From NCBI GenBank assembly GCA_024234815.1, contig JACKNO010000001.1, positions 496,001 through 560,000 of the forward strand: a stretch of 64,000 nucleotides of DNA. The letters run 5' to 3'. Both the position numbers and the translations under genes were made by a program. The notes below the pieces were generated by a model. The model was not told where the DNA came from and searched no databases. It saw only the letters and a program-made list of their open reading frames with translations. Positions within the stretch are counted from its first letter, which is position 1, and the number at the start of each line of letters is the position of its first letter. The stretch comes from Pseudomonadales bacterium. Lineage in GTDB: Bacteria > Pseudomonadota > Gammaproteobacteria > Pseudomonadales > Halieaceae. Below, in pieces: positions 52,052 to 60,361 of the stretch.

Positions 52052-53244
52052 GGGAACAGGGTATCCCAGTAGGGCGTGGCCAGCGGGGGCCGTGGCAGGT
52101 GGCCGAGGGCTGCGAGGTCCGGCCGATGCAGGGGCCGGATGTTATCGGCTTGCAATTGGCGCTCAACTTCGTCCGCCAGGTCCGGGCTCAGGGTCAGTTT
52201 GGTGGGCCAGGCCGCCCGGGCATTCTCGACGCCATCCAGTTTGCCGACGAAGGCCCGCTCCGGTCGCAGCGATGTCGCCTGGCGCGGTTCCGCCCGGTCC
52301 AGGCGCAGGGTCGCCCATTCGCTGGCCCCCAGCTCCAGCCACGGCAGCAATACCGCAAGCTCCCGGCGGGCGCGCGCGATCAACTGCGCCGGGTCCTCTT
52401 CGGCGGCATCGGTGGCCAGATCCCCTCCCAGGTACCAGACCGGCCGCCCGTTGCGGTCGCGATGGGAGGACACCGTCAGGCGCGGAGACGGCCGGGCGCC
52501 CATGCAGTGACCGTAGAATGGCGCGTCGTAGTGGTGCCGCACCAGCACCTGTTGTAGCGGGCGGCGCTGCATGGCTGGCTGTTCGCAGCCGAGGGCGGCT
52601 ATCAGGTTTGCGTTACCCGCGCCGGCCGTGAGCAGCAGCTGCTGCGGAACCACCGTGATCTCTCCCAGCAGCAGCGCGGCCCTTGCGCCCTGGCGCAGCA
52701 GCCGGGCCCGTTCCCAGTCGATACCGAAAACGGCCTCCCGCTGCCGCGAGGCCAGGGTGTATACCAGCGAGGGCACATCCACCACGAGGTCGGCGAGCCG
52801 GTAAACCCGGCCCCTGTAATCCGCTGACCGAAGTGGCGCGGGGTAGTCCTGCGGAGTCACTGTCTCGATGTGTCCGCGCAGGAACTTGCTCGCCAGCAGG
52901 GAGTTGAGCCGGGCCTGCAGACCGGGGCCGGACCACAGGAAAAAGTCCTCGCTCAACACTTTTACCCCCCGCAGGTCCACTTTGCCGCCGCCGGCCAGGC
53001 ACTGGCGCCAGACCGCAGGCATGGCTGACAGGGTTTGCGCATCCCGCCCCCAGCTGCCCGCCAGGGCGTATTTCATCCCGCCGTGGATCATCCCCTGGGA
53101 GCCGATGGTCTGGTCGCTGCCAAGGGCTTTATGTTCGAACAGGGCGGCGCTGTAACCCCGATTGCGCAGCTGGTTGAGAGTCCACAGGCCGGCGATACCG
53201 CCGCCGATAATCGCGATGTCGATGTGTAACTCCCGACCGCTCAT
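52048..53244 (-). CDS. FAD-dependent oxidoreductase (DAO family)
   Basis: A 398-aa flavoprotein. The FAD-binding start is IDIAIIGGGIAGLWTLNQLR with a downstream Glu (LFEHKALG), followed by GSQGMIHGGMKYALAG, typical of D-amino acid oxidase/glycerol-3-phosphate dehydrogenase relatives. The C-terminal part contains VWYLGGDLATDAAEE. The internal ATG (complement of 53242-53244) is preferred to one at 53283. Coupling to the aldo/keto reductase and location in the LPS block suggest a linked, undefined redox step. Confidence 0.88.
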   Translation of the reverse strand: MSGRELHIDIAIIGGGIAGLWTLNQLRNRGYSAALFEHKALGSDQTIGSQGMIHGGMKYALAGSWGRDAQTLSAMPAVWRQCLAGGGKVDLRGVKVLSEDFFLWSGPGLQARLNSLLASKFLRGHIETVTPQDYPAPLRSADYRGRVYRLADLVVDVPSLVYTLASRQREAVFGIDWERARLLRQGARAALLLGEITVVPQQLLLTAGAGNANLIAALGCEQPAMQRRPLQQVLVRHHYDAPFYGHCMGARPSPRLTVSSHRDRNGRPVWYLGGDLATDAAEEDPAQLIARARRELAVLLPWLELGASEWATLRLDRAEPRQATSLRPERAFVGKLDGVENARAAWPTKLTLSPDLADEVERQLQADNIRPLHRPDLAALGHLPRPPLATPYWDTLFP

Positions 53245-53369
53245 GCTTGCTGACCCCTGCCGAAAGCGGCAAGTGTACCCCAAGGGATAGCGCCGGTCTG
53301 TCTGGTGGCTGGCGGCACAACTGGCCTGACGTTATGCTGCGTCGGGTCGACCCTCGCCCCGGAGCCCCC

Positions 53370-54662
53370 ATGCGCTTGCTCTACAGCGCCCTGTATTACT
53401 GCCTGCTGCCCCTGCTGGTGTTGCGCATGTGCTGGCGCTCGCTGCGGGACCCGGCCTACCGGCAGCGGCTGCCGGAGCGCTTCGGCTTGTTCGCGGCGCG
53501 GCGCGCAGGCCACTTGCCCGCCATCTGGGTGCACGCGGTCTCGGTGGGGGAGACCCTGGCGGCGGTGCCGCTGGTGCAAGCCCTGTTGCGCGACTACCCC
53601 GGCTACCCTGTGGTGGTGACGACGACCACCCCGACGGGCTCCGAGCGGGTTCGTGCGCTGTTTGGCGACAGGGTCTTCCACGTCTACGCCCCGTGGGACC
53701 TGCCGGGGCCGGTGCGCCGTTTTCTGCGACGTACCCGACCCGGGCTGCTGCTGATCATGGAAACCGAGTTATGGCCCAACATGCTGTATTACAGCCGGGC
53801 GGGCGATTGCGGGGTCATGCTGCTCAACGCGCGCATGTCCGCGCGTTCGGCGCGTGGCTATGCCCGGGTCGGGAGGCTGACGCGCCAGCTGCTGTCACAG
53901 CTCGATGTTGTGGCCTGCCAGACTTCCAGCGATGGTGAGCGCTTCCTGACATTGGGTCTGCCCGCCGCCTCGCTCGCGGTCACCGGCAATAGCAAGTTCG
54001 ATCTGGCCCCGGCCGAAGAGCTGCGTGCCCAGGGGGTGCGACTGCGGCAGGTTTTAACCGCCGGGGGGCGCCCGGTGCTGGTCGCGGCCAGTACCCATGC
54101 GGGAGAGGAGGAGTTGATTCTGGCGGCCTGCCGCGAGGTTCGCCAGGCTCTCGGAGACTGCCTGCTGGTACTGGTGCCGCGCCATCCGCAGCGCTTTGAA
54201 GACGTCTACGGCCTATGCCGAAAACAGGGCTGGAATGTGCAGCGGCGCTCGGCGGGTGCCGACCTCGCCCCGGGGAGTGACATCCTGCTGGGGGACACCA
54301 TGGGAGAGCTGCCATTGCTGTTGGCTGCTGCCACAGTGGCTATTTTCGGCGGCTCGTTGGTGGCGCGCGGCGGTCACAATGTCCTCGAGGCTGCGGTCTG
54401 GGGCGTGCCCATTATCACCGGCCCACATATGGAAAATTTCGTCGGGATAAGCGAGTTGTTGCGTAACGCTGGCGCAATGGTGCAGCTGGAAAGCCCCGCC
54501 GGGCTGGCTGCCGGCGTGTTGGAACTGCTGGCCGACCCCGAGCGCTGTGAGCGCATGGGCGCCGCGGGCCTGCAGGTGGTGGCCGAGAACCGCGGCGCCA
54601 GCGCGCGCCAGTTGGCCCTGGTTGCCCGTCGCCTGGAGAGTGGGCGAGCGCAGACGAGGTGA
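53370..54662 (+). CDS. waaA: 3-deoxy-D-manno-octulosonic acid transferase
   Basis: Adds Kdo to lipid IVA, the first inner-core step, in the inner membrane. The 430-aa protein has an N-terminal hydrophobic anchor, IWVHAVSVGETLAAVPL, LLIMETELWPNML (catalytic Glu region) and GGSLVARGGHNVLEAA near the C-terminus. GGAG (53361-53364) precedes the ATG at 53370. It ends before the hairpin at 54701-54729, convergent with tolC. Confidence 0.96.
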   Translation: MRLLYSALYYCLLPLLVLRMCWRSLRDPAYRQRLPERFGLFAARRAGHLPAIWVHAVSVGETLAAVPLVQALLRDYPGYPVVVTTTTPTGSERVRALFGDRVFHVYAPWDLPGPVRRFLRRTRPGLLLIMETELWPNMLYYSRAGDCGVMLLNARMSARSARGYARVGRLTRQLLSQLDVVACQTSSDGERFLTLGLPAASLAVTGNSKFDLAPAEELRAQGVRLRQVLTAGGRPVLVAASTHAGEEELILAACREVRQALGDCLLVLVPRHPQRFEDVYGLCRKQGWNVQRRSAGADLAPGSDILLGDTMGELPLLLAAATVAIFGGSLVARGGHNVLEAAVWGVPIITGPHMENFVGISELLRNAGAMVQLESPAGLAAGVLELLADPERCERMGAAGLQVVAENRGASARQLALVARRLESGRAQTR

Positions 54663-54700
54663 ACGCCTCAGGTGACCCGGGGTTGGCAGACAGGCGATGT

Positions 54701-54729
54701 CAGGCGCACGACAATCCGTCGTGCGCCTG
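54701..54729. terminator. Bidirectional hairpin between waaA and tolC
   Basis: CAGGCGCACGAC (54701-54712) and GTCGTGCGCCTG (54718-54729) form a perfect 12-bp stem with a 5-nt loop, between two convergent genes. No strong U-tract follows on either strand, but the position and stability support termination. Confidence 0.6.
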
Positions 54730-54739
54730 CGGCTGAGGT

Positions 54740-56185
54740 CTACTTGGTGGGTGTTGTTGCTGTTGCTGTTGTTGTTGGTGGTGTTGGCGCGGTCGGCGGC
54801 GGCGGAGGCAGCAGATAGGTATCGAGGGTGTAGATATCCTCGGGGCTCAGCAGACCCGCCTGCTCCTTCAATCGCATCATGTTGAGAATGTAGTCGTAAC
54901 GGCTGTTGGCGTAGTCCCGCTGGGCGATGAACAGGGTGTTCTGGGAGTTCAGGACGTCCACCACGTTGCGGGTGCCCACTTCGTAACCCGCCTGTGTGGC
55001 ATCGAGGGCGCTCTGGGATGACACGATACTCTTCTTGCGAGCTTCCACGCGGGACACGTCGCTGATGACCGTCATGTGCAGGGAGCGGGTACTGGTTACC
55101 GTGTTGCGCGTCAGGTTGATCAGGTTCTCCCTGGCGGCGTTGTATTCCTGCGCTGCCTGGCGGCGCTGGGCGCTGATCGCGCCGCCGCTGTACAGTGGCA
55201 TTTCAACCCGCAGCATCCAGACATGCTGATCGAGGTCGTAATCAGGCGAGGTTTCAAACCCGGTGCTGGGCCTGACGTCCAGGTTTCCGTCGGCGCTGAA
55301 ATCGGAGTACTCGTAACTACCGCTGACGATCGGTGCATGTTCCATCCGTTTGGACTGGGCGTTCTGCCGGGCCGCTTCCTCACCGTGACGGGCCGCGAGC
55401 AGGCTGAAGTTATTCTCCAGGGAGAAATCCACCCAGGCGGCGCGGTCAATCGGGTCCGGCAGCTTGAGTTCGAGGTCCTCCTTGAGCACGTTGAGGGTGC
55501 CGGGGTATTGGCCGGTGAGCACGGACAATCGCTCCATCGCCACCAACACGTTGTTCTCGTCCACTATACGGTTAACACGGGACAGGTCGAAGGCGGCCTG
55601 CGCTTCGTACACGTCGGTAATTGCGATCAGACCCACTTCAAAGCGCTGCTGGCTCTGCTCCAGTTGGCGCTCGAAGGCCCGTTCCTGTGCCTTTGACGCC
55701 GCCAGGTTGTCCTGGGCGCGCAGCACCAGCAGGTAGGCTTCGACTACCCGCACGATCAGGTTCTGCTGGTTGCCGGCGAAGGTAGCGGCCGCCTCCTTGC
55801 TGATCTCCTTGCCGGACTGGAAACTGAACCAGGCGGGCAGGTCGAACAGTGGCTGGTTGAGGGACAGGGTGTAGCCGTCCGTGGTGATGTCGGTATTGGT
55901 CAGGGTATCCAAAATGGGCAGGTCCGGGCTGTTGAAGTCCCGGCTCTGCGAGTTGCGGTCCGCATCGGAATCGGTATAGGAGTAGGATGCGCCCACCTGG
56001 GGCAACAGCGCCGCCCGGCTGAGTTCCTCGGTCTCCTTCCTGGCCAGGTACTGTGCCTGTTCGGTTTTCAGCTGGGCATCGTTCTCAAGAGCCAGTTCAT
56101 ATATGTCGCGCAGGGACTCTGCCTGCAAAAGGGCCGAACCGAGCAGGATGCCCGACGCCAACAACGTGGTTGCCGTTCGTTTCAT
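54740..56185 (-). CDS. tolC: TolC-family outer membrane efflux protein
   Basis: Trimeric outer-membrane channel partner of efflux pumps and type I secretion. The 481-aa precursor has a signal peptide (about 1-22, LLQAES) and two OEP repeats; LRDIYELALENDAQL and GTRNVVDVLNSQNTLF are family signatures. The ATG is the one giving MKRTATTLL; the upstream one at 56257 lacks a proper signal peptide. The C-terminus is a Pro/Thr tail (PPPPPTAPTPPTT) encoded by triplet-like repeats at about 54743-54805. It is divergent from the DUF1249 gene. Confidence 0.94.
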   Translation of the reverse strand: MKRTATTLLASGILLGSALLQAESLRDIYELALENDAQLKTEQAQYLARKETEELSRAALLPQVGASYSYTDSDADRNSQSRDFNSPDLPILDTLTNTDITTDGYTLSLNQPLFDLPAWFSFQSGKEISKEAAATFAGNQQNLIVRVVEAYLLVLRAQDNLAASKAQERAFERQLEQSQQRFEVGLIAITDVYEAQAAFDLSRVNRIVDENNVLVAMERLSVLTGQYPGTLNVLKEDLELKLPDPIDRAAWVDFSLENNFSLLAARHGEEAARQNAQSKRMEHAPIVSGSYEYSDFSADGNLDVRPSTGFETSPDYDLDQHVWMLRVEMPLYSGGAISAQRRQAAQEYNAARENLINLTRNTVTSTRSLHMTVISDVSRVEARKKSIVSSQSALDATQAGYEVGTRNVVDVLNSQNTLFIAQRDYANSRYDYILNMMRLKEQAGLLSPEDIYTLDTYLLPPPPPTAPTPPTTTATATTPTK

Positions 56186-56391
56186 GCCTTTGATTCCTTG
56201 AAATATCTGGTTGGTGAAAAGCAGAGAGATATTAGCAGTTTGCGAGGCCGGTTGCATTTATTGAAGCAGGAACGGAAATTGCCCGTCGATTGTGCCATTG
56301 TAAGTGATACACTCTGCTGGCATTGGCGCTTTCACAGGGATATGCCGACCGGGCCGTCGTATGCAAGAGATTGGTGGATGGTGTAGTTGAA
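56186..56391. promoter_or_regulatory. Divergent promoter region tolC / DUF1249
   Basis: About 206 bp between the two starts. On the minus strand a TAATAT (complement of about 56230-56235) with a weak ATGCAA 17 bp upstream could serve tolC. On the plus strand TACACT (56308-56313) could be a -10 for the DUF1249-cpdA-parE genes. Both calls are weak. Confidence 0.3.
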
Positions 56392-56850
56392 ATGATGTTG
56401 CAGCGGGCAAAAAAAAAGCCGTTCAAGTTTGATCTGGCTGAAATGCATGCGGTGTGCGAGGCTAATTACGCACGCCTGCTGCGGCTGTTTCCGGATTACG
56501 AAAACACCAACACCAGGAGTTTCTCCGTCGGTGACGCCAGGGTAATGCTGGAAGTTATCGAGCGCTGTCGCTACACCACCATTTTTCACCTGCTCCAGCA
56601 TCACGCGCACGATCGCTGGCTGGGTCGCCTGCGCGTTGAGGTGCGGGCCTACCATGATGCGGGCATGCTTGAAGTGGGCATGTTCCAGTCTCATCGCAAG
56701 ATCGCTGTTCGCTACCGCTACCCCAACGAGAGGATGTACCAGCAGGACGAGAAGTCGCAGCAGAATCGTTTCCTGGCGGACTGGTTCGAGCATTGTTTGC
56801 AGAACGGGCGCACCTGCCCCGATGCCGCTCATGCGAACGGTTTGTTCTGA
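56392..56850 (+). CDS. DUF1249 protein (YqiB-like)
   Basis: A 152-aa protein of the DUF1249 family. The start MMLQRAKKKPFKFDLAEMH and the HDRWLGRLRVEVRAYHDAGMLEV and RYRYPNERMYQQDEK segments are characteristic. It lies between tolC and cpdA as in Escherichia coli (yqiB). Its function is not known; the gene order suggests a link with cAMP turnover or envelope traits. Frames upstream of 56392 have no ribosome binding site. Confidence 0.88.
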   Translation: MMLQRAKKKPFKFDLAEMHAVCEANYARLLRLFPDYENTNTRSFSVGDARVMLEVIERCRYTTIFHLLQHHAHDRWLGRLRVEVRAYHDAGMLEVGMFQSHRKIAVRYRYPNERMYQQDEKSQQNRFLADWFEHCLQNGRTCPDAAHANGLF

Positions 56851-56874
56851 CCCTGTCACACGATCCGGCCCTCC

Positions 56875-57714
56875 ATGTCTGCGTCCCGCTCCAGCACCCC
56901 CTCCCCCAGCCGCTCCGACGGCGCTTTGCGGGTAGTGCAGTTGACTGACACCCACCTGTGCAAACTGCAGGGGGGGACTTTACTGGGCATGGATACCGAT
57001 CATTCGCTGCAGGCGGTGATCGATCTTGTCAAAAGGGAGCAGCCGGCCATAGACCTGTTGATAGGCACCGGCGACCTGTCTGACCAGGGCGCCCTGGAGG
57101 CCTATCAACGCCTGCAGGGCTATTTTGCCCAGCTCAGCGATACCTATTACTGGCTCACGGGCAATCACGATGACCGCGCCAATATGGTTAGCGTGGTCGA
57201 CGACCCCTTGCGACTGTCCCGGGAGATAAGGCTGGGTCGCTGGCAGGTGCTGATGCTGGATTCGCAGGTGCCCGGCGAGGTTGGCGGTGAGCTGGGCCCG
57301 GTCGAGCTGGCGCGGCTGGAAGCCGCGCTGGGCGCCGCCGATGAAGAGTGTCTGTACACGCTGGTGTGTCTTCACCACCACCCGGTGGCAATCGGTTGCG
57401 AGTGGCTGGACGAGCAGATGGTCGCCGACGCGGCGGGCTTTTTCGCCGTGCTGGCCCGGTTCCCGCGCGTCCGGGGGGTGCTCTGGGGCCATGTGCACCA
57501 GCAGATCGATCGCCTTCACGGCGATATTCAGCTCATGGGCTCACCCTCCACCTGTGTGCAGTTCGCCCCCGGCAGTGTCGGTTTCAGGGCCGACCCGGCG
57601 CCCCCCGGCTATCGCTGGCTGGAACTGGGCCAGGACGGTACGCTGAACACCGGTGTATCGCGGGTCGACGGGGTGAAGTTCACCGTGGACCTCGACAGCG
57701 GCGGTTATCTCTAG
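56875..57714 (+). CDS. cpdA: 3',5'-cyclic-AMP phosphodiesterase
   Basis: Class III metallophosphodiesterase that hydrolyses cAMP. The 279-aa protein shows the five metal-binding blocks: LTDTHLCK, GTGDLSDQG, LTGNHDDR, CLHHHPV and WGHVHQQ. A Ser/Pro-rich 18-residue N-terminus precedes the conserved core. It is 24 bp after the DUF1249 gene and precedes parE, the conserved order. Confidence 0.95.
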   Translation: MSASRSSTPSPSRSDGALRVVQLTDTHLCKLQGGTLLGMDTDHSLQAVIDLVKREQPAIDLLIGTGDLSDQGALEAYQRLQGYFAQLSDTYYWLTGNHDDRANMVSVVDDPLRLSREIRLGRWQVLMLDSQVPGEVGGELGPVELARLEAALGAADEECLYTLVCLHHHPVAIGCEWLDEQMVADAAGFFAVLARFPRVRGVLWGHVHQQIDRLHGDIQLMGSPSTCVQFAPGSVGFRADPAPPGYRWLELGQDGTLNTGVSRVDGVKFTVDLDSGGYL

Positions 57715-57830
57715 CGCAGCGGGCGGCGGACCAAACACAGCAGTTGACGCAAATCCTTCGCCTAGCCCATCGCGCCCCGTTACAATACGGCGCTCAGTCA
57801 CCACGCAGAGCACGCAGATAAGCCATCACC

Positions 57831-59720
57831 ATGAGCAACTATACCGCTGAAGATATCGAAGTCCTTACCGGGCTTGAGCCCGTGCGCAAACGGCCGGGCA
57901 TGTACACTGATACCTCCCGTCCCAATCACCTGGCGCAGGAAGTCATAGACAACAGCGTCGACGAGGCCCTGGCGGGGCATGCCAACCAGATCGACGTCAT
58001 TCTGCATCGCAGTGGCGCCGTGACGGTTGCCGACAACGGCCGCGGTATGCCGGTAGACATCCATCCCGAACAGGGTGTGCCCGGAGTGGAGGTCATTCTC
58101 TGTACACTGCACGCCGGCGGTAAATTCTCCAACAAGAATTACCAGTTCAGCGGCGGTCTCCACGGCGTGGGGGTGTCGGTGGTCAACGCCCTGTCCAGCG
58201 ATCTGGAAATTGTGATCCGGCGGGACGGCCAGGTGTACCGCATGACCTTTGCTGGCGGCAACAAGAAAACCGAGCTGGAAGTGATCGACAGCTGCGGCAA
58301 GCGCAATACCGGTACGGCGATTACTTTCCAGCCCGACGCGCGCTATTTCGACTCGATCAATTTCTCCGTGTCGCGCCTTCGCCATGTGCTGCGCGCCAAG
58401 GCGGTGCTGTGCCCCGGGCTGCGGGTGAAATTCACCGAGGAAAAAACCGGTGAGACCGATGAGTGGTACTACGAGGACGGGCTTCGGGATTACCTGGCCG
58501 ACGCCACCATAGATTACCCGGTCATTCCCGAAAACCCCTATGTCGGCAGCTTCAGCGGCAGCAATGAGGCCGTGGACTGGGCCGTGCAATGGCTGCCCGA
58601 GGGCGGCGAAGTGATCGCCGAATCCTACGTCAACCTTATTCCCACCGTGCAGGGCGGCACCCATGTCAACGGCCTGCGGACAGGGCTGCTGGAGGCGATG
58701 CGAGATTTCTGTGAATTGCGCAGCCTGCTGCCGCGCGGCGTCAAGCTGGCGCCGGACGACATCTGGGATCGCTGTTGCTATGTGCTGTCCTCCAAGCTTG
58801 AGGACCCGCAATTTTCCGGCCAGACCAAGGAGCGCCTGTCATCGCGCGAGGCGGCTGCCTTTGTCTCAGGTGTGGCCAAGGACGCTTTCAGCCTGTGGCT
58901 GAACCAGCACACCGAGGAAGCGGAAAAGCTGGCCGAGCTGTGTATCAACAATGCCCAGAGCCGCTTGCGGTCGGCCAAGAAAGTCGTGCGCAAGCGAGTG
59001 ACCACTGGTCCCGCGCTGCCCGGCAAGCTGGCGGACTGCTCCGGCGAGGACCCCACCCGCGGCGAACTGTTCCTGGTGGAAGGGGATTCCGCCGGCGGCT
59101 CCGCCAAACAGGCGCGGGACCGCGAATTCCAGGCCATCCTGCCGTTGCGCGGCAAGATCCTGAACACCTGGGAGGTGGACTCCCAGGAGATCCTGGCTTC
59201 GCAGGAAGTAAACAATATCTCGGTGGCAATGGGCGTCGACCCCGCCAGCGACGACCTGTCCGGCCTGCGTTACCACAAAATCTGTATCCTGGCCGATGCG
59301 GATTCCGACGGCCTCCACATCGCGACCCTAATTTGCGCATTGCTGGTGCGCCATTTCCGCCCGCTGGTGGCGGCCGGCCATGTTTTTGTCGCGATGCCGC
59401 CGCTTTACCGTATCGATATCGGCAAGGACGTGTACTACGCTCTGGATGAAGGCGAGAAACAGGGCGTGCTGGATCGTATCGAGGCGGAGAAGAAAAAAGG
59501 CAAGGTAAACGTGCAGCGTTTCAAGGGTCTGGGCGAGATGAATCCCCTGCAATTGCGTGAGACCACGATGGCGCCTGATACCCGGCGCCTGGTCCGCCTG
59601 GTACTTGATGCCGGCGACGGCACTAACCAGATGCTGGATATGTTGCTCGCGAAGAAACGGGCCGGTGATCGCAAGTCCTGGCTGGAGGAAAAAGGTGATC
59701 TGGCTGAGGTCGTAGCCTGA
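57831..59720 (+). CDS. parE: DNA topoisomerase IV subunit B
   Basis: ATPase subunit of topoisomerase IV, needed for chromosome decatenation. The 629-aa protein has a GHKL ATPase domain (RKRPGMYTDT, DNSVDEALAGHA, DNGRGMPVDIHP), a transducer domain, and a TOPRIM segment (VEGDSAGGSAKQARDRE and DADSDGLHI). Its length matches ParE, not the longer GyrB. TTGACG at 57744-57749 upstream lacks a well-spaced -10. parC is not in the window. Confidence 0.97.
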   Translation: MSNYTAEDIEVLTGLEPVRKRPGMYTDTSRPNHLAQEVIDNSVDEALAGHANQIDVILHRSGAVTVADNGRGMPVDIHPEQGVPGVEVILCTLHAGGKFSNKNYQFSGGLHGVGVSVVNALSSDLEIVIRRDGQVYRMTFAGGNKKTELEVIDSCGKRNTGTAITFQPDARYFDSINFSVSRLRHVLRAKAVLCPGLRVKFTEEKTGETDEWYYEDGLRDYLADATIDYPVIPENPYVGSFSGSNEAVDWAVQWLPEGGEVIAESYVNLIPTVQGGTHVNGLRTGLLEAMRDFCELRSLLPRGVKLAPDDIWDRCCYVLSSKLEDPQFSGQTKERLSSREAAAFVSGVAKDAFSLWLNQHTEEAEKLAELCINNAQSRLRSAKKVVRKRVTTGPALPGKLADCSGEDPTRGELFLVEGDSAGGSAKQARDREFQAILPLRGKILNTWEVDSQEILASQEVNNISVAMGVDPASDDLSGLRYHKICILADADSDGLHIATLICALLVRHFRPLVAAGHVFVAMPPLYRIDIGKDVYYALDEGEKQGVLDRIEAEKKKGKVNVQRFKGLGEMNPLQLRETTMAPDTRRLVRLVLDAGDGTNQMLDMLLAKKRAGDRKSWLEEKGDLAEVVA

Positions 59721-59754
59721 ATCGTGGACACCGTAAACTGATGAGGATGAAACA

Positions 59755-60354
59755 ATGAATATTGGTATTGGCCCGCTGGTTCGGGTATGCGCTGCTGTTG
59801 CGCTGCTGGTTCCCGCCGGCTCGGCCTGGGCCCAGTGGCAGCTGGACGGCGCGAATTCATCGCTGAACTTTATATCAATCAAGAACGACGCGGTGGCGGA
59901 GACACACAGCTTTGGCACCCTGTCCGGTTCTGTCACTGCCGCGGGCGCCGCGCAGTTGAGCATCGACCTGGGCAGTGTGGATACGCTGATCGAAGTGCGC
60001 GACGAGCGGATGCGGGAGATGCTGTTTGAAACCGTCAAGTTCCCCACGGCAAGCGCCAGTGCGGCCATCGCCCCGGCTATCCTGGCCGCCGTGGCAGCTG
60101 GCGATACCGTTGCAACCGACCTGACCTTCAAGTTGTCGTTGCACGGCATTGAGAAGTCAATCACTGTGCCGGTAGTGCTGATCGGGGAAGCCGCCGGCCA
60201 AATCAGGGTACTCACCGCCAGCCCGGTGATCGTCAACGCGGCGGATTTCGGGCTGGCCGAGGGTGTAGCTGCGCTGCAGGCTGTCGCCGGGCTGAACGCG
60301 ATCAGCACGGCGGTGCCGGTCACGGTCAACCTGGTATTTGCGCCGGTTCAGTAG
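59755..60354 (+). CDS. YceI-family periplasmic protein
   Basis: A 199-aa exported protein with a signal peptide (about 1-26, ending AWAQ) and a lipocalin-like YceI domain: WQLDGANSSLNFISIKND, SIDLGSVDTLIEVRDERMRE and FKLSLHGIEKSITVPV. Such proteins bind isoprenoid or other lipids in the periplasm. It follows parE by 34 bp. Ligand unknown. Confidence 0.9.
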   Translation: MNIGIGPLVRVCAAVALLVPAGSAWAQWQLDGANSSLNFISIKNDAVAETHSFGTLSGSVTAAGAAQLSIDLGSVDTLIEVRDERMREMLFETVKFPTASASAAIAPAILAAVAAGDTVATDLTFKLSLHGIEKSITVPVVLIGEAAGQIRVLTASPVIVNAADFGLAEGVAALQAVAGLNAISTAVPVTVNLVFAPVQ

Positions 60355-60361
60355 GCGCCGT

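Noticed and set aside
57741..57790. Promoter TTGACG...TACAAT before parE
   Set aside because: The two hexamers are about 31 bp apart, too far for a sigma-70 promoter; either may be chance.
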